A DNA stretch of 64,000 nt. Origin: Paracoccaceae bacterium Fryx2 (GTDB lineage Bacteria > Pseudomonadota > Alphaproteobacteria > Rhodobacterales > Rhodobacteraceae). The translations under genes were made by a program, and so were the position numbers. This document shows, piece after piece, positions 8,610 through 17,006 of the stretch. The stretch is taken from NCBI GenBank assembly GCA_032334235.1, contig JAVSGI010000005.1:2819501-2883500 (forward strand), read 5' to 3'. How positions within the stretch are numbered: position 1 is the stretch's first letter; each line of letters begins with the position of its first letter. A model generated the notes under the pieces. That model was given only the letters and a program-made list of their open reading frames with translations, was not told the DNA's origin and searched no databases.

Positions 8610-10012
8610 GGCACGATTGCCGTTGCGGCTTCGGCCCGCCCCGCAGGCAGGGGCTTGACCGGCGCCTGGCCGCGCAGACTGCCCACATCGGCCACGTGGC
8701 GGCCGGTCTCGGACGCCAGCAGACCGGCCGCGATGTCGCCGCAAAGCCGCCCCTGACAGCGCCCCATGCCGCAGCGGGTCATCGCCTTCAGCCGGTTCAC
8801 ATCGGCGGGTTGCCACAGCCGGATCGCCTGACGCAGGTCGCCTGCGCCGATGCCTTCGCAGCGGCAGACGATGGTTTCATCGGGCAGATCGGCCACCCGG
8901 TCCGAAGGAAAGGGAAAGGCGCGCTCCATCCCCTTGCGGAACAGGTCTTGCCGGATCAGCGCGCGGCGCAGGGCAGGGCGCCCGGGCGCGGCCCGGCCAA
9001 GGTCGGCCAGCGCCGCCAGCGCCGTCAGCTCGCCCGCCGTCTCGGCGGCGTGACCGCCCCGGATGCCCGCCATGTCGCCCGCCAGATACAGCCCCGGCTG
9101 TGAAGACCGCCCTTCGGCGTCGGTGTGCACCAGCCACTGCCGCGCGCCGGTGTCATACCGCCGGTCGCAGCCCAGGATGTCGGCCAGCAGATGCTCGGGC
9201 TTCAACCCGTGACCGATGGCCACGGCATCGCCGGTCACGAAGCCCGTCCCGCGCGCACCCGACCAGTGGACGCGCAGACCGTCGTCCGCCGCCTCGATCC
9301 GGTCGGCGTGGCACCCCTCCAGCAGCGGAACGCCGCGCGCCCTCAACAGCGCCGTCATCGCGACCCCGCGCAGCATCACGGCGGGCCGCGCCGCAAGCCA
9401 GGGGATGGCGCGCAGCTTTGCCCCGAAACTCGCGGCGTCGATCACGGCGGCGGGCGTGCCTCCCGCAGCGGCATATTGCCCGGCGATCAGATAGAGCAGC
9501 GGCCCCGAGCCTGCAAAGACCGGGCGGCGGCCGATCAGGTTGGCCTGCCCCTTCAGCATCACCTGCGCCCCGCCCAGCGACCAGACCCCCGGCAGCGTCC
9601 AGCCCGGCATGGGCAGAATCCGGTCCATCGCCCCGGTGGCAAGGATCAGCGCATCACAGTCCAGCGCCGAGCGCAGGCCCGAGGTGTGGTGCAGCATCAG
9701 CCGGAAGCCCCCGGCGTCGCGGTTCGTCGCGTTCCACACCATGGTGCCGGGGCGGTGATCGACAGCGCCGGCCAGCGCAGCAAAGCCTTCGTGCAGCGCC
9801 CGCGCCCGGCTCGCATCCGGCCCGTAAAGCTTTGCAGGTGCCAGTGCGGGGCGGAGGGCAGGGGGCGGGCGTCGGTAGATCTGGCCGCCCGGTTCGGGGG
9901 CCTCGTCGAGCAAGACGGGCCGCAGTCCGGCCGCGACCAGAGCCGCCGCCGCGCGCAGGCCCGCAGGTCCGGCCCCGATGATGGCGACGCAGGGGGCGGC
10001 CTCAACCGGCAT
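8606..10012 (-). CDS. NAD/FAD-binding oxidoreductase with C-terminal [2Fe-2S] domain (OoxA/HcnB-like)
   Basis: A 468-residue pyridine-nucleotide-disulfide-type flavoprotein, the alpha-like subunit of three-component amine dehydrogenases. The N-terminus has VAIIGAGPAGLRAAAALVAA (FAD), with GGQIYRRP following. A second nucleotide site is near PVFAGSGPLLYLIA (about 170). Near the C-terminus, ETIVCRCEGIGAGDL and RCGMGRCQGRLC form the four-cysteine BFD-like cluster-binding domain (about 385-430). The ATG at 10012 (MPVEAAPCVAIIG) was chosen; its start overlaps the preceding ferredoxin-like gene by 11 bp. The OoxA-OoxB-ferredoxin trio occurs in opine oxidases, HcnABC and D-hydroxyproline dehydrogenase; which one applies here is not decided. 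Confidence 0.87.
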   Translation of the reverse strand: MPVEAAPCVAIIGAGPAGLRAAAALVAAGLRPVLLDEAPEPGGQIYRRPPPALRPALAPAKLYGPDASRARALHEGFAALAGAVDHRPGTMVWNATNRDAGGFRLMLHHTSGLRSALDCDALILATGAMDRILPMPGWTLPGVWSLGGAQVMLKGQANLIGRRPVFAGSGPLLYLIAGQYAAAGGTPAAVIDAASFGAKLRAIPWLAARPAVMLRGVAMTALLRARGVPLLEGCHADRIEAADDGLRVHWSGARGTGFVTGDAVAIGHGLKPEHLLADILGCDRRYDTGARQWLVHTDAEGRSSQPGLYLAGDMAGIRGGHAAETAGELTALAALADLGRAAPGRPALRRALIRQDLFRKGMERAFPFPSDRVADLPDETIVCRCEGIGAGDLRQAIRLWQPADVNRLKAMTRCGMGRCQGRLCGDIAAGLLASETGRHVADVGSLRGQAPVKPLPAGRAEAATAIVP

Positions 10013-10307
10013 CGTCAAGATCCGTCACGATGGTCATGCCGGGTTCCACCAGGGTCGAGCAGGCGCGCACCCGCGTTCCGCCCGCAAGGGTGATCCAGCA
10101 ATCCTGGCAGGCGCCCATCGCGCAAAAACCGGCCCGCAACCCGCCGCCGAATTCGGCCCGGCGCAGCGCGCCGCGATGCTGAATCAGCACCGTCAGCAGC
10201 GTATCGCCCGCCAGCGCCGTGACGGCCTGCCCGTCGATGCAGACAGGCACCGCCGTGCGGGAGGCGCCGGTGTCGACCCGGTGGAATCTTGGCCGGAAGG
10301 GGGGCAT
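10002..10307 (-). CDS. Small [2Fe-2S] ferredoxin-like subunit (HcnA/OoxC-like)
   Basis: A 101-residue (2Fe-2S)-binding protein. It contains AGDTLLTVLIQH and a cysteine set GFCAMGACQDCW...RACST, the plant-type ferredoxin spacing seen in the small subunit of opine oxidases, HcnA and D-hydroxyproline dehydrogenases. It starts at the ATG at 10307; a GTG two codons upstream is an alternative. It ends inside the next flavoprotein gene and lies 13 bp after the aldehyde dehydrogenase gene, so all three subunits are probably made from one transcript. Confidence 0.85.
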   Translation of the reverse strand: MPPFRPRFHRVDTGASRTAVPVCIDGQAVTALAGDTLLTVLIQHRGALRRAEFGGGLRAGFCAMGACQDCWITLAGGTRVRACSTLVEPGMTIVTDLDDAG

Positions 10308-10320
10308 CGTCACGCTCCGC

Positions 10321-11901
10321 TCAGCCGCGCCAGATGGTCCGGCTCTGCTCGCGCAGGAACTGCTGCACGTAATAGGGGCCAAGCCCGCCCTTGCCCGACA
10401 CGCCCGACCCTTTCCAGCCGCAGAAGGTCTGGATGCCCGGCCACGCCCCGGTGGTGGCGCCGCTGGCGCGGTTGGCATAAAGCGCCCCGGCCTCGGCAAG
10501 GCGCAGGAACACCGCAAGCTCGGCCTCATCGGTGGCATAGCACCCGGCGGTCAGGCCATAGAGCACGTCATTGCCATCCGCGATGGCGGTTGCCAGATCG
10601 TCGAAGGTCTGCATGGTCAGGAAAGGCAGGAAAACCTCGTCGCGGTTCAGGCGGTGGTCGGGGCCAAGGCCCGCCACGATGGTCGGCGCGACATAGCAGC
10701 CGTGGTCGTAAAGTCCGCCGGTCAGCCGTTCGCCGCCCGCCAGCACCTGCCCGTCGCGCCGCGCCTCGGCGCAGGCTTCGGCAAAGCGGTCCAGCGCCGC
10801 CTTGCTGATCACGGGGCCCACGAACACGTCGGCCGATGCCGGGTCACCGACCCGAAGTGCTGCGGTGCGTTCAAGCAGCTTTGCCAGAAACGCCTCGCGG
10901 ACTTCCGTGGCGACATAGACCTTCGATCCGGCCGAACATTTCTGTCCCTGCAGGCCAAAGGCCGAGCGCATAACGCCTTCGGCAGCGGCGTCGAGATCGG
11001 CCGATCGGGTGACATAGGTCGGGTTCTTGCCGCCCATTTCGGCGATCACCGGGCGGTTGTGCCGACCCTGCGCCACGGCGCGCAGCAGCCCCATGCCGAC
11101 CTTGTGGCTGCCGGTGAAGGCAAAGCCGTCGATCCCCGGATGATCGGCCAGCGCCTGACCCGTCGCGCCATCGCCGCAAACCATGTTGACCACGCCCGCA
11201 GGCAGGCCCGCCGCCACCGCCGCCCGCACCAGCAGCGCGCCGGTCAGCCCCGCCGCGTCGCTGGGCTTGTAGACCACGCTGTTTCCGGCAACCAGTGCCG
11301 CCGACATCATGTTGACCGACAGCGCCAGCGGGAAGTTGAACGGCGCGATCACCGCGAAGACGCCGACGGGCAGCAGCCGGTCGCTGGTTTCCTCGTTCTC
11401 GAAGGCCCGGCGCAGCGGGCGGACGAAGCCCTCGTTTTCCTCCATCTGGTTGCAGTAGTAGCGGGCCAGATCGACGGCTTCTTCAGCCTCGCCCACCGCT
11501 TCCATCCGAGACTTGCCGACTTCCAGCAGGCAGGCCACCGCCAGATCGTATTTCCGGGCGTCGAGTTCGTCGGCAAAGCGGCGCACGGCGGCCACCCTTT
11601 CCTGCCACGGCAGCGCGGCCCAGGCCGGCTGCGCCTTGTGCGCTGCGGTGACGGCGCGATCCACCAGGGCGGCATCCGCCGCGTGGAAGCGGCCCAGGGT
11701 CAGCCGCCGGTCGATCGGGCACAGCACCGTGTAGGCCCGCCCGCCGGTCACCTCGGCGCCGCCGATGTGATGCGCCCAGTCGCGGTCCAAGAGGTTGGCG
11801 CGGGCGTCGGGGATCATCCGGTCCAGCAGCGCATGGACGCCCGAGAAATCGGCGCGGATGTTGGAGTAGGTGACACGGGGCAGGGCTTGGTCTTGCGGCA
11901 T
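10321..11901 (-). CDS. Aldehyde dehydrogenase, RocA/PutA-type (delta-1-pyrroline-5-carboxylate dehydrogenase-like)
   Basis: A 526-residue NAD(P)-dependent aldehyde dehydrogenase. It has the nucleotide-binding region VIAPFNFPLALSVNMMSAAL (about 185-205), the general-base segment VIAEMGGKNPTYV (about 285) and the nucleophile Cys in LQGQKCSAGSKVYV (about 320). Length and the motif GGKNPTYV put it in the group of L-glutamate-gamma-semialdehyde dehydrogenases (RocA/PruA) rather than succinic or betaine aldehyde dehydrogenases. In the operon it could oxidise the semialdehyde made by the flavoenzyme or by the class III aminotransferase. The exact aldehyde is inferred, not shown. Confidence 0.85.
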   Translation of the reverse strand: MPQDQALPRVTYSNIRADFSGVHALLDRMIPDARANLLDRDWAHHIGGAEVTGGRAYTVLCPIDRRLTLGRFHAADAALVDRAVTAAHKAQPAWAALPWQERVAAVRRFADELDARKYDLAVACLLEVGKSRMEAVGEAEEAVDLARYYCNQMEENEGFVRPLRRAFENEETSDRLLPVGVFAVIAPFNFPLALSVNMMSAALVAGNSVVYKPSDAAGLTGALLVRAAVAAGLPAGVVNMVCGDGATGQALADHPGIDGFAFTGSHKVGMGLLRAVAQGRHNRPVIAEMGGKNPTYVTRSADLDAAAEGVMRSAFGLQGQKCSAGSKVYVATEVREAFLAKLLERTAALRVGDPASADVFVGPVISKAALDRFAEACAEARRDGQVLAGGERLTGGLYDHGCYVAPTIVAGLGPDHRLNRDEVFLPFLTMQTFDDLATAIADGNDVLYGLTAGCYATDEAELAVFLRLAEAGALYANRASGATTGAWPGIQTFCGWKGSGVSGKGGLGPYYVQQFLREQSRTIWRG

Positions 11902-11935
11902 TGGGTTTCCTCGGCTTCGGGCAGGGGCAGGCGGT

Positions 11936-13651
11936 TCAGGCGGTCGGATCAGGCTCGTAACCGTAGTCGCGACGCGCCCGGTCCGGGCTCACCAGCCCTG
12001 CGTCGATGTCGGCGGCAATCCGTGCGCGGCTGCGGGTTGCGGGGCTGCCGTAGCCGCCGCCGCCGGGGCTGATGTGGGTCACGGTGTCGCCCTGCGTCAG
12101 GAACTCCACATCCCCGATCGCATGTTCCAGACGGCGTTCGCTGTCAGTGCCGCGATTGATGATCCAGCCGCCGCCATCAGCGGGCAGGCCGCCCATCATG
12201 CCCTGCGGCGTGACCACGGATTTCTGCGAGGTGTGGTGGAACAGCGGCCGAACGCCCAGCACCTTGTATTCCAGCACCTGCCCCATGCCGCCGCGCCATT
12301 CGCCCGCGCCGCCGGTATCGGGCGCGAATTCGCGGCGCAGGTAGAGCACCGGCGCCTCGATCTCGGTCGCCTCGATCGGCGGGATCGGGCAGTTGGTCAC
12401 ATGGCACGACATCACGTCGATGCCATCCTCGCAGGCCGTCGCCCCGATGCCGCCCGGAACGACCTCGGACGCGACGCCGATTTCGCCGGTGCCGAGGTTC
12501 GGCGCGACGGTCGAGTTGTAAAGGCAGCCGCAGCTGTCGGCCATCGCCCGGCCGGGGGCGGCCTGCGCCACCGCGCCCATCACCAGATCGACGATGGAAT
12601 GGCACACGATCATGCGCTGGAAACAGGCGGCAGGCAGTTGCGCGTTCACCAGCGAACCCTTGGGCGCGATGATGGTGACAGGCGCCTTGCAGCCTTCGGT
12701 GTTGGCAATGTCGGGGTCGGTGATGCACTTCATCACATAGTAGGTGGCGGCCATCGTGGCCGCGAGCGGCGCGTTGATCGGCCCGTCGATCTGCGGGTCG
12801 GTGCCGGTGAAATCAAAGGTCACCTCGTCGCCCGCCACGGTCATCGTTAGCTTCAGCTTGTACGGCCCGCCCTTGGCGCCATCATCCAGAATGACCTCCT
12901 CGTGCCGGTAGACGCCATCGGGAATCGCGGCGATCTCGGCCCGGGTGCGGCGCTCGGACTGGTTGATCAACTCGTCGAAGCATTCCAGCACGGTGTCTGT
13001 GCCATAGCGTTCGAACAGCGCACGGAATTCGGTGGCGCCCATCTGGATGCCGGCCGCCTCGGCCATCAGATCGTTTTCGAGGATGCGCGGCACCCGGCTG
13101 TTGTTCAGGATCAGCGCCAGCAGCGCCGCATCCGTCACCCCCTCGCGGACCAGCTTCAGCGGCGGAATCCGCAGCCCTTCCTGCCAGATCTCCACCCCCC
13201 AGCCGCGCGTGCCCATCCACATCGCGCCGATGTCCATGTGGTGCACGTTCAGCGCGGTGAAGCCGACCAGCGTGCCGGCATGGAACACCGGATGAAAGGC
13301 GATGATGTCGTTGGTGTGGTGCGACGACAGCGATTCACCGCCCGCGTAGGGGTCATTCGTGATGACCACATCGCCCGGCTTCCAGCTTTCCAGCGGGAAG
13401 TAGTGGTCGATCACCGTGCGCAGCGTGATGCCGATACAGTTCAGGTGGATCGGGATGCTGGCGCTTTCGGCCAGCAGGCGGCCCTGACCGTCGAACAGGG
13501 CGGCGGAACAGTCCTCCATCTCCTTGATGATGTAGGACGTGCCGGAGCGGATCATTCGCCCGGCGATCTGTTCGGCGATCATCGTCAAGGCGTTGCGCAG
13601 GATTTCAAGCGTGATCGGATTGACCGTGGCGGCGGCGACAGGCATCTGCAT
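11936..13651 (-). CDS. hyuB: Hydantoinase B / 5-oxoprolinase-type subunit B
   Basis: A 571-residue HyuB-family protein (N-methylhydantoinase B, 5-oxoprolinase C-terminal half, acetone/acetophenone carboxylase relatives). Recognisable segments are NPITLEILRNAL at the N-terminus, DVVITNDPYAGG (about 100), HHMDIGAMWMG, and the glycine-rich ISPGGGGYGSP near the C-terminus. With HyuA it performs ATP-dependent opening of a lactam or imide ring, or ATP-dependent carboxylation. It starts at ATG 13651 with a second in-frame ATG at 13645. A gap of 23 bp separates it from hyuA, and 34 bp from the aldehyde dehydrogenase. Context favours ring opening over carboxylation because the acetone-carboxylase gamma-type subunit is absent. 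Confidence 0.88.
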   Translation of the reverse strand: MQMPVAAATVNPITLEILRNALTMIAEQIAGRMIRSGTSYIIKEMEDCSAALFDGQGRLLAESASIPIHLNCIGITLRTVIDHYFPLESWKPGDVVITNDPYAGGESLSSHHTNDIIAFHPVFHAGTLVGFTALNVHHMDIGAMWMGTRGWGVEIWQEGLRIPPLKLVREGVTDAALLALILNNSRVPRILENDLMAEAAGIQMGATEFRALFERYGTDTVLECFDELINQSERRTRAEIAAIPDGVYRHEEVILDDGAKGGPYKLKLTMTVAGDEVTFDFTGTDPQIDGPINAPLAATMAATYYVMKCITDPDIANTEGCKAPVTIIAPKGSLVNAQLPAACFQRMIVCHSIVDLVMGAVAQAAPGRAMADSCGCLYNSTVAPNLGTGEIGVASEVVPGGIGATACEDGIDVMSCHVTNCPIPPIEATEIEAPVLYLRREFAPDTGGAGEWRGGMGQVLEYKVLGVRPLFHHTSQKSVVTPQGMMGGLPADGGGWIINRGTDSERRLEHAIGDVEFLTQGDTVTHISPGGGGYGSPATRSRARIAADIDAGLVSPDRARRDYGYEPDPTA

Positions 13652-13674
13652 GGGTTTTGCTCCGGGGGCGCGGG

Positions 13675-15735
13675 TCAGGTTGCGGAAGAGACGATGTGGG
13701 CGTGACGCCAGGCGTCCCAGGTCGCGGTCCATCCCGGCAGGATGACGCAGGTCGATCCGGGGTATTCCACGATGGCCGGGCCTGCGATGCAGGCCCCCGC
13801 GCCGATCTCGGTGAAGCGGTAGACCGGCCACGAGGTCGCGGTTCCGGGCGACCCATGCAGCACCTGCCGGTGATCGACCGGGGCAGGGGCCGCAGCGGTT
13901 CCCGGCTGTGCTGGCCAGGGCAGGTCGGGCGGCTGGCTTGACCCCGTGACCCGCAGGTTCACGATCTCGACCGCATGATGCTTCAGCGCATAGCCGTAGA
14001 CCCGCGCATGTTCGCTGTGGAACCGCGCGGCCAGGCCCGCCAGCGTCGCCGCATCAACCGGCCCGGCGGGCAGGGGCAGGGTCAGCTCATACGCCTGCCC
14101 GCGATAGCGCAGATCGACGGCGCGCAGGATCTGCAGGTCGGCGTCACCGATGCCCTGCACGGCCAGCGCCGCTGCGGCCTCGTCCACCAGCGCGGCGAAG
14201 CCCGCGTCCAGCGTGTCGGCATCGGCCCCGTCCAGCGGATGGACCCGGGTGCGCACGATGTCGTGGCGCACCTCGGCCGACAAGAGGCCCGAGGCCGAGA
14301 CGTTGCCGGGGGCGGCCGGGATCAGCACGCGGCGCATCCCGATGGCCTCGGCGAGGCTCACGGCGTGCAGCGGACCTGCGCCGCCGAAGCCGATCAGCGT
14401 ATGGTCGCGCGGGTCGATGCCGCGCTGCACCGAAACCAGCTTGATCGCGTTGACCATGTGGCCCTCGGCAATCGCCAGCACACCCAGCGCCGCCTCGTTC
14501 ACCGAAAGGCCCAGCGGCGCGGCGATCTTGTCGCGCATCGCCATTTCCGCCAGATCGCGGCGCAGCACGCGGTCACCGTTCAGGAAGAAGTCGCCGTTCA
14601 GCCGCCCGCAGAGCAGGTTGGCATCGGTCACGGTCGGGTTCTCGCCGCCCTGCCCGTAACAGGCGGGGCCGGGCACCGACCCGGCGCTGCGCGGCCCGAC
14701 CTTCAGGCCGCCGCCGCCATCGATCCAGGCGATCGACCCGCCGCCCGCGCCGATGGTGACAAGATCGAGCATCGGCAGCAGCACCGGGTATCCGGCCAGC
14801 TTGCCGCGCGTGGTGGAGAACGGCACGCTGGCGGAAATCAGTGCCACGTCGGACGAGGTGCCGCCCATGTCGAAGGTGATGGCATCGGTGATGCCCGTGG
14901 CCCGCGCCAGCGCGTTGCCGCCGACGATGCCGGCGACCGGGCCGGAATGGGTGACGGCGGCGGGCAGCGTCTTGGCCAGATCAAAGCTCATGATCCCGCC
15001 GTTGCCGCGCATGATGAACGGGGTGCGGCGCACGCCGTCGCCGCGCAGCCGGTCGGCAAGCCCGTCGAGATGCGCGATCATCGGCGCAAGCACGAAGGCG
15101 TTCAGCACGGTGGTCGAGGTCCGCTCGTATTCGCGGAACTCCCGCGCCACGTCGGACGACAGCGTGACGGGCACGCCCGGCAGTTCCTCGGCCGCGATCT
15201 CGGCCAGACGGCGCTCGTGGGCGGGGTTGGCATAGGCGTTCAGCAGGCAGACCGCCACCGCGACCACCTTGCGGTCGCGCAGCACCCGCATTTCGGCGCG
15301 GGCGGCGGCTTCGTCGAGCGGGGTCACGACCTCGCCCTTGTGGGTGATGCGTTCGGGCACGCCCCGGCGCAGGGCGCGCGGCACCAGCGGGCGCTGCGGG
15401 CGCCAGTGTATGTCATAGATGTTCGGCTTGCGCACCGCCCGCCCGATGGCCAGCACGTCGCGGAACCCGCCGGTGGTCAGCAGGCCGATCGGCATGTCCT
15501 GCTCCTCTACGATGATGTTGGTCACCAGCGTCGTACCATAGTGAAAGGCGATGTCGCGCCCCGACGTGTCGTTGCCGGTTTCGACCAGGATGCGGCGCAC
15601 GCCGTTCAGGATTCCGATCGACAGATCCTCGGGCGTGGTGGGAACCTTCAGGGTGCTGAACCCGCCGGTTTCTCGGTCCAGCAGCACGATGTCGGTATGG
15701 GTGCCGCCGGTGTCGACCCCGATTTGAAGCGTCAT
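13675..15735 (-). CDS. hyuA: Hydantoinase A / 5-oxoprolinase-type subunit A (ATP-dependent)
   Basis: A 686-residue HyuA-family protein, the ATP-binding partner of HyuB. It has the actin-like ATPase phosphate motifs GVDTGGTHTDIVL (residues 6-18) and TFDMGGTSSDVALI (about 288). It also carries SHTGPVAG-like THSGPVAGIVGG and GFGGAGPLHA (about 430). The family splits cyclic amides such as 5-oxoproline, hydantoins or N-methylhydantoin at the expense of ATP. It is the first gene of a seven-gene operon that ends at 6085. The start has an AAGGAG ribosome site upstream, and the promoter region carries two tandem 17-bp operators (15789-15824), so the divergent IclR gene is its likely regulator. Confidence 0.9.
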   Translation of the reverse strand: MTLQIGVDTGGTHTDIVLLDRETGGFSTLKVPTTPEDLSIGILNGVRRILVETGNDTSGRDIAFHYGTTLVTNIIVEEQDMPIGLLTTGGFRDVLAIGRAVRKPNIYDIHWRPQRPLVPRALRRGVPERITHKGEVVTPLDEAAARAEMRVLRDRKVVAVAVCLLNAYANPAHERRLAEIAAEELPGVPVTLSSDVAREFREYERTSTTVLNAFVLAPMIAHLDGLADRLRGDGVRRTPFIMRGNGGIMSFDLAKTLPAAVTHSGPVAGIVGGNALARATGITDAITFDMGGTSSDVALISASVPFSTTRGKLAGYPVLLPMLDLVTIGAGGGSIAWIDGGGGLKVGPRSAGSVPGPACYGQGGENPTVTDANLLCGRLNGDFFLNGDRVLRRDLAEMAMRDKIAAPLGLSVNEAALGVLAIAEGHMVNAIKLVSVQRGIDPRDHTLIGFGGAGPLHAVSLAEAIGMRRVLIPAAPGNVSASGLLSAEVRHDIVRTRVHPLDGADADTLDAGFAALVDEAAAALAVQGIGDADLQILRAVDLRYRGQAYELTLPLPAGPVDAATLAGLAARFHSEHARVYGYALKHHAVEIVNLRVTGSSQPPDLPWPAQPGTAAAPAPVDHRQVLHGSPGTATSWPVYRFTEIGAGACIAGPAIVEYPGSTCVILPGWTATWDAWRHAHIVSSAT

Positions 15736-15788
15736 TGCAGGCGGCTCCTTCTATCCCTCGGGATGCGTTCATCCGTGAAATCAGCAGT

Positions 15789-15824
15789 TGTGCGATAATC
15801 GCACAGAAGGACGATATACGCACA
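15789..15824. promoter_or_regulatory. Tandem 17-bp IclR-type operators upstream of hyuA
   Basis: Two 17-bp sites, start-to-start distance 19 bp. The site at 15789-15805 is TGTGCGATAATCGCACA, a perfect palindrome around one central base. The site at 15808-15824 keeps only the right part, CGATATACGCACA. The same pair, same spacing and same order relative to the promoter occurs upstream of the Dpp operon at 16950-16985. They lie between the likely hyuA promoter and its start codon, which suggests repression by the IclR protein encoded at 15993. Confidence 0.75.
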
Positions 15825-15829
15825 TGAAA

Positions 15830-15858
15830 TGATTAGGCGGCGCCCATGAGCCTGTCAA
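15830..15858 (-). promoter_or_regulatory. Likely promoter of the hyuA operon
   Basis: On the minus strand TTGACA (15853-15858) is followed after 17 bases by TAATCA (15830-15835). The -35 matches the sigma-70 consensus and the -10 only in part. Position just upstream of the tandem operators supports it. Confidence 0.4.
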
Positions 15859-15992
15859 CCATGCGTTTGGCTTTTTGCCCGGGGCGTCGGCGCCGGGGCC
15901 GGGCTGTGGCTTGCGTGGCCGCCGGTGGCGGGGCATAAACGGGCATTCCCGGGCCGCAAGGGCCGGAAAACAAGGTCTGGGGACGTTCGGGG

Positions 15993-16778
15993 ATGGATGA
16001 CGATGCGGCGGGCGGTTTCCGCGACGGAGACGTGCTTCAGACCCTGACGCGCGGGCTGTCGGTCATCGCCTGCTTTGACCGCAATCATCCCAGGATGACA
16101 CCGACCGAAGTGGCGCGCCACGCAAACCTGACCAGGGCCGCCGCGCGCCGCATTCTCATCACGCTGGTGGCGACCGGCTATGCCCGCACCGACGGCAAGG
16201 TGTTCGAGCTGACGGCGCGGGTGCTGGAACTGGGCTATGCCTATCTTTCGTCCTTCGGCCTGCCGGAAGTGGCGCGCACCTACATGGAAGACGTGACGCG
16301 CGATCTGGGCGAAAGCTGTTCGCTGGCTGTGCTGGACCGGGGAGAGATTGTTTACGTCGCCCGGGTTGCGGCGCAGCGGATCATGGAGCAGGTGCTGGAG
16401 GTTGGTGGACGCCTGCCGGCCCATGCCACGGCGTTGGGCCAGGTTCTGATGGCGGCGCTGCCGGATGACGAACTGGCCGTGATTCTCGAAGCAGCACCCC
16501 TGTTTGCCCTGACCGACAACACCATCACCAGCCGCAGCGATTTCATCGCGCGGCTGGAACAGGTGCGCAGGCAGGGCTATGCGCTGGTGGACGAGGAGCT
16601 GGAACTGGGGGTGCGGTCCATCGCCGTTCCGGTCAGGGATCGCCGCAACCGGGTGATTGCGGCGATGAATGTCGATGCGCATGTGCGCCGCATGTCGGTG
16701 GACGAGATGTGCGACCGCGCGCTGTCTGCACTGCGCCGCGCCGTCAACGAAACGGAACGGCCGATCGGCCACCTCTGA
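15993..16778 (+). CDS. IclR-family transcriptional regulator of the hyu/Dpp regulon
   Basis: A 261-residue IclR-family protein. The winged helix region includes LTRGLSVIACFD and MTPTEVARHANLTRAAARRI (about residues 31-50). The effector domain shows VLDRGEIVYVARVAAQ, PAHATALGQVLMAALP and YALVDEELELGVRSIAVPV. It lies between two oppositely oriented operons whose promoters share tandem palindromic operators, so it probably represses or activates both in response to the pathway substrate. It differs clearly from the IclR protein at 5317, but both operator types share the half-site TGTGCGAT. The ATG at 15993 is used; no strong ribosome-binding site is evident. Confidence 0.88.
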   Translation: MDDDAAGGFRDGDVLQTLTRGLSVIACFDRNHPRMTPTEVARHANLTRAAARRILITLVATGYARTDGKVFELTARVLELGYAYLSSFGLPEVARTYMEDVTRDLGESCSLAVLDRGEIVYVARVAAQRIMEQVLEVGGRLPAHATALGQVLMAALPDDELAVILEAAPLFALTDNTITSRSDFIARLEQVRRQGYALVDEELELGVRSIAVPVRDRRNRVIAAMNVDAHVRRMSVDEMCDRALSALRRAVNETERPIGHL

Positions 16779-16800
16779 TCCCGTCAACGACCCGAAACCC

Positions 16801-16829
16801 GGCCCGCAACCCGTGAGGATTGCGGGGCC
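16801..16829 (+). terminator. Hairpin after the IclR gene
   Basis: GGCCCGCAA and TTGCGGGGCC pair with a one-base bulge around a 10-base loop, 22 bp after the stop codon, followed by TTTG. No long U-run, so termination is likely but unproven. Confidence 0.45.
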
Positions 16830-16921
16830 TTTGCGCATCCACCGCCCCGCTGCGGCGTGATGTCATGCGTCGGTCTGTCCGTTTCTGCCCGGACGGATCG
16901 CGGCGTTTCACAGCAAATGTG

Positions 16922-16950
16922 TTGACATCGTGAACGGCACATTCCTAGAG
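16922..16950 (+). promoter_or_regulatory. Likely promoter of the Dpp-type operon
   Basis: TTGACA at 16922-16927 stands 17 bases before a weak -10 region (CTAGAG at 16945-16950). The tandem operators begin at once downstream, so a bound repressor would cover the transcription start. Confidence 0.4.
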
Positions 16951-16985
16951 TGGCGTATATCGCACCATTGTGCGTATATCGCACA
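16950..16985. promoter_or_regulatory. Tandem 17-bp IclR-type operators upstream of the Dpp operon
   Basis: The sites at 16950-16966 (GTGGCGTATATCGCACC, degenerate) and 16969-16985 (TGTGCGTATATCGCACA, arms fully complementary) lie 19 bp apart, start to start. The pattern repeats that upstream of hyuA, with the degenerate site again nearer the -35 box. The second site ends 21 bp before the GTG start of the first ABC gene. Confidence 0.75.
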
Positions 16986-17006
16986 AAATAATCGAAGACG
17001 GGGGAC

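Noticed and set aside
10219-12072. A 617-codon plus-strand frame opposite the aldehyde dehydrogenase gene, and comparable frames opposite hyuA (13975-15798)
   Set aside because: Shadows of strongly supported minus-strand genes; no recognisable domains.
11936-15735. HyuAB as acetone or acetophenone carboxylase
   Set aside because: The family includes such carboxylases, but no gamma-type small subunit or other carboxylase subunit gene is adjacent, and the operon partners act on amines and aldehydes.
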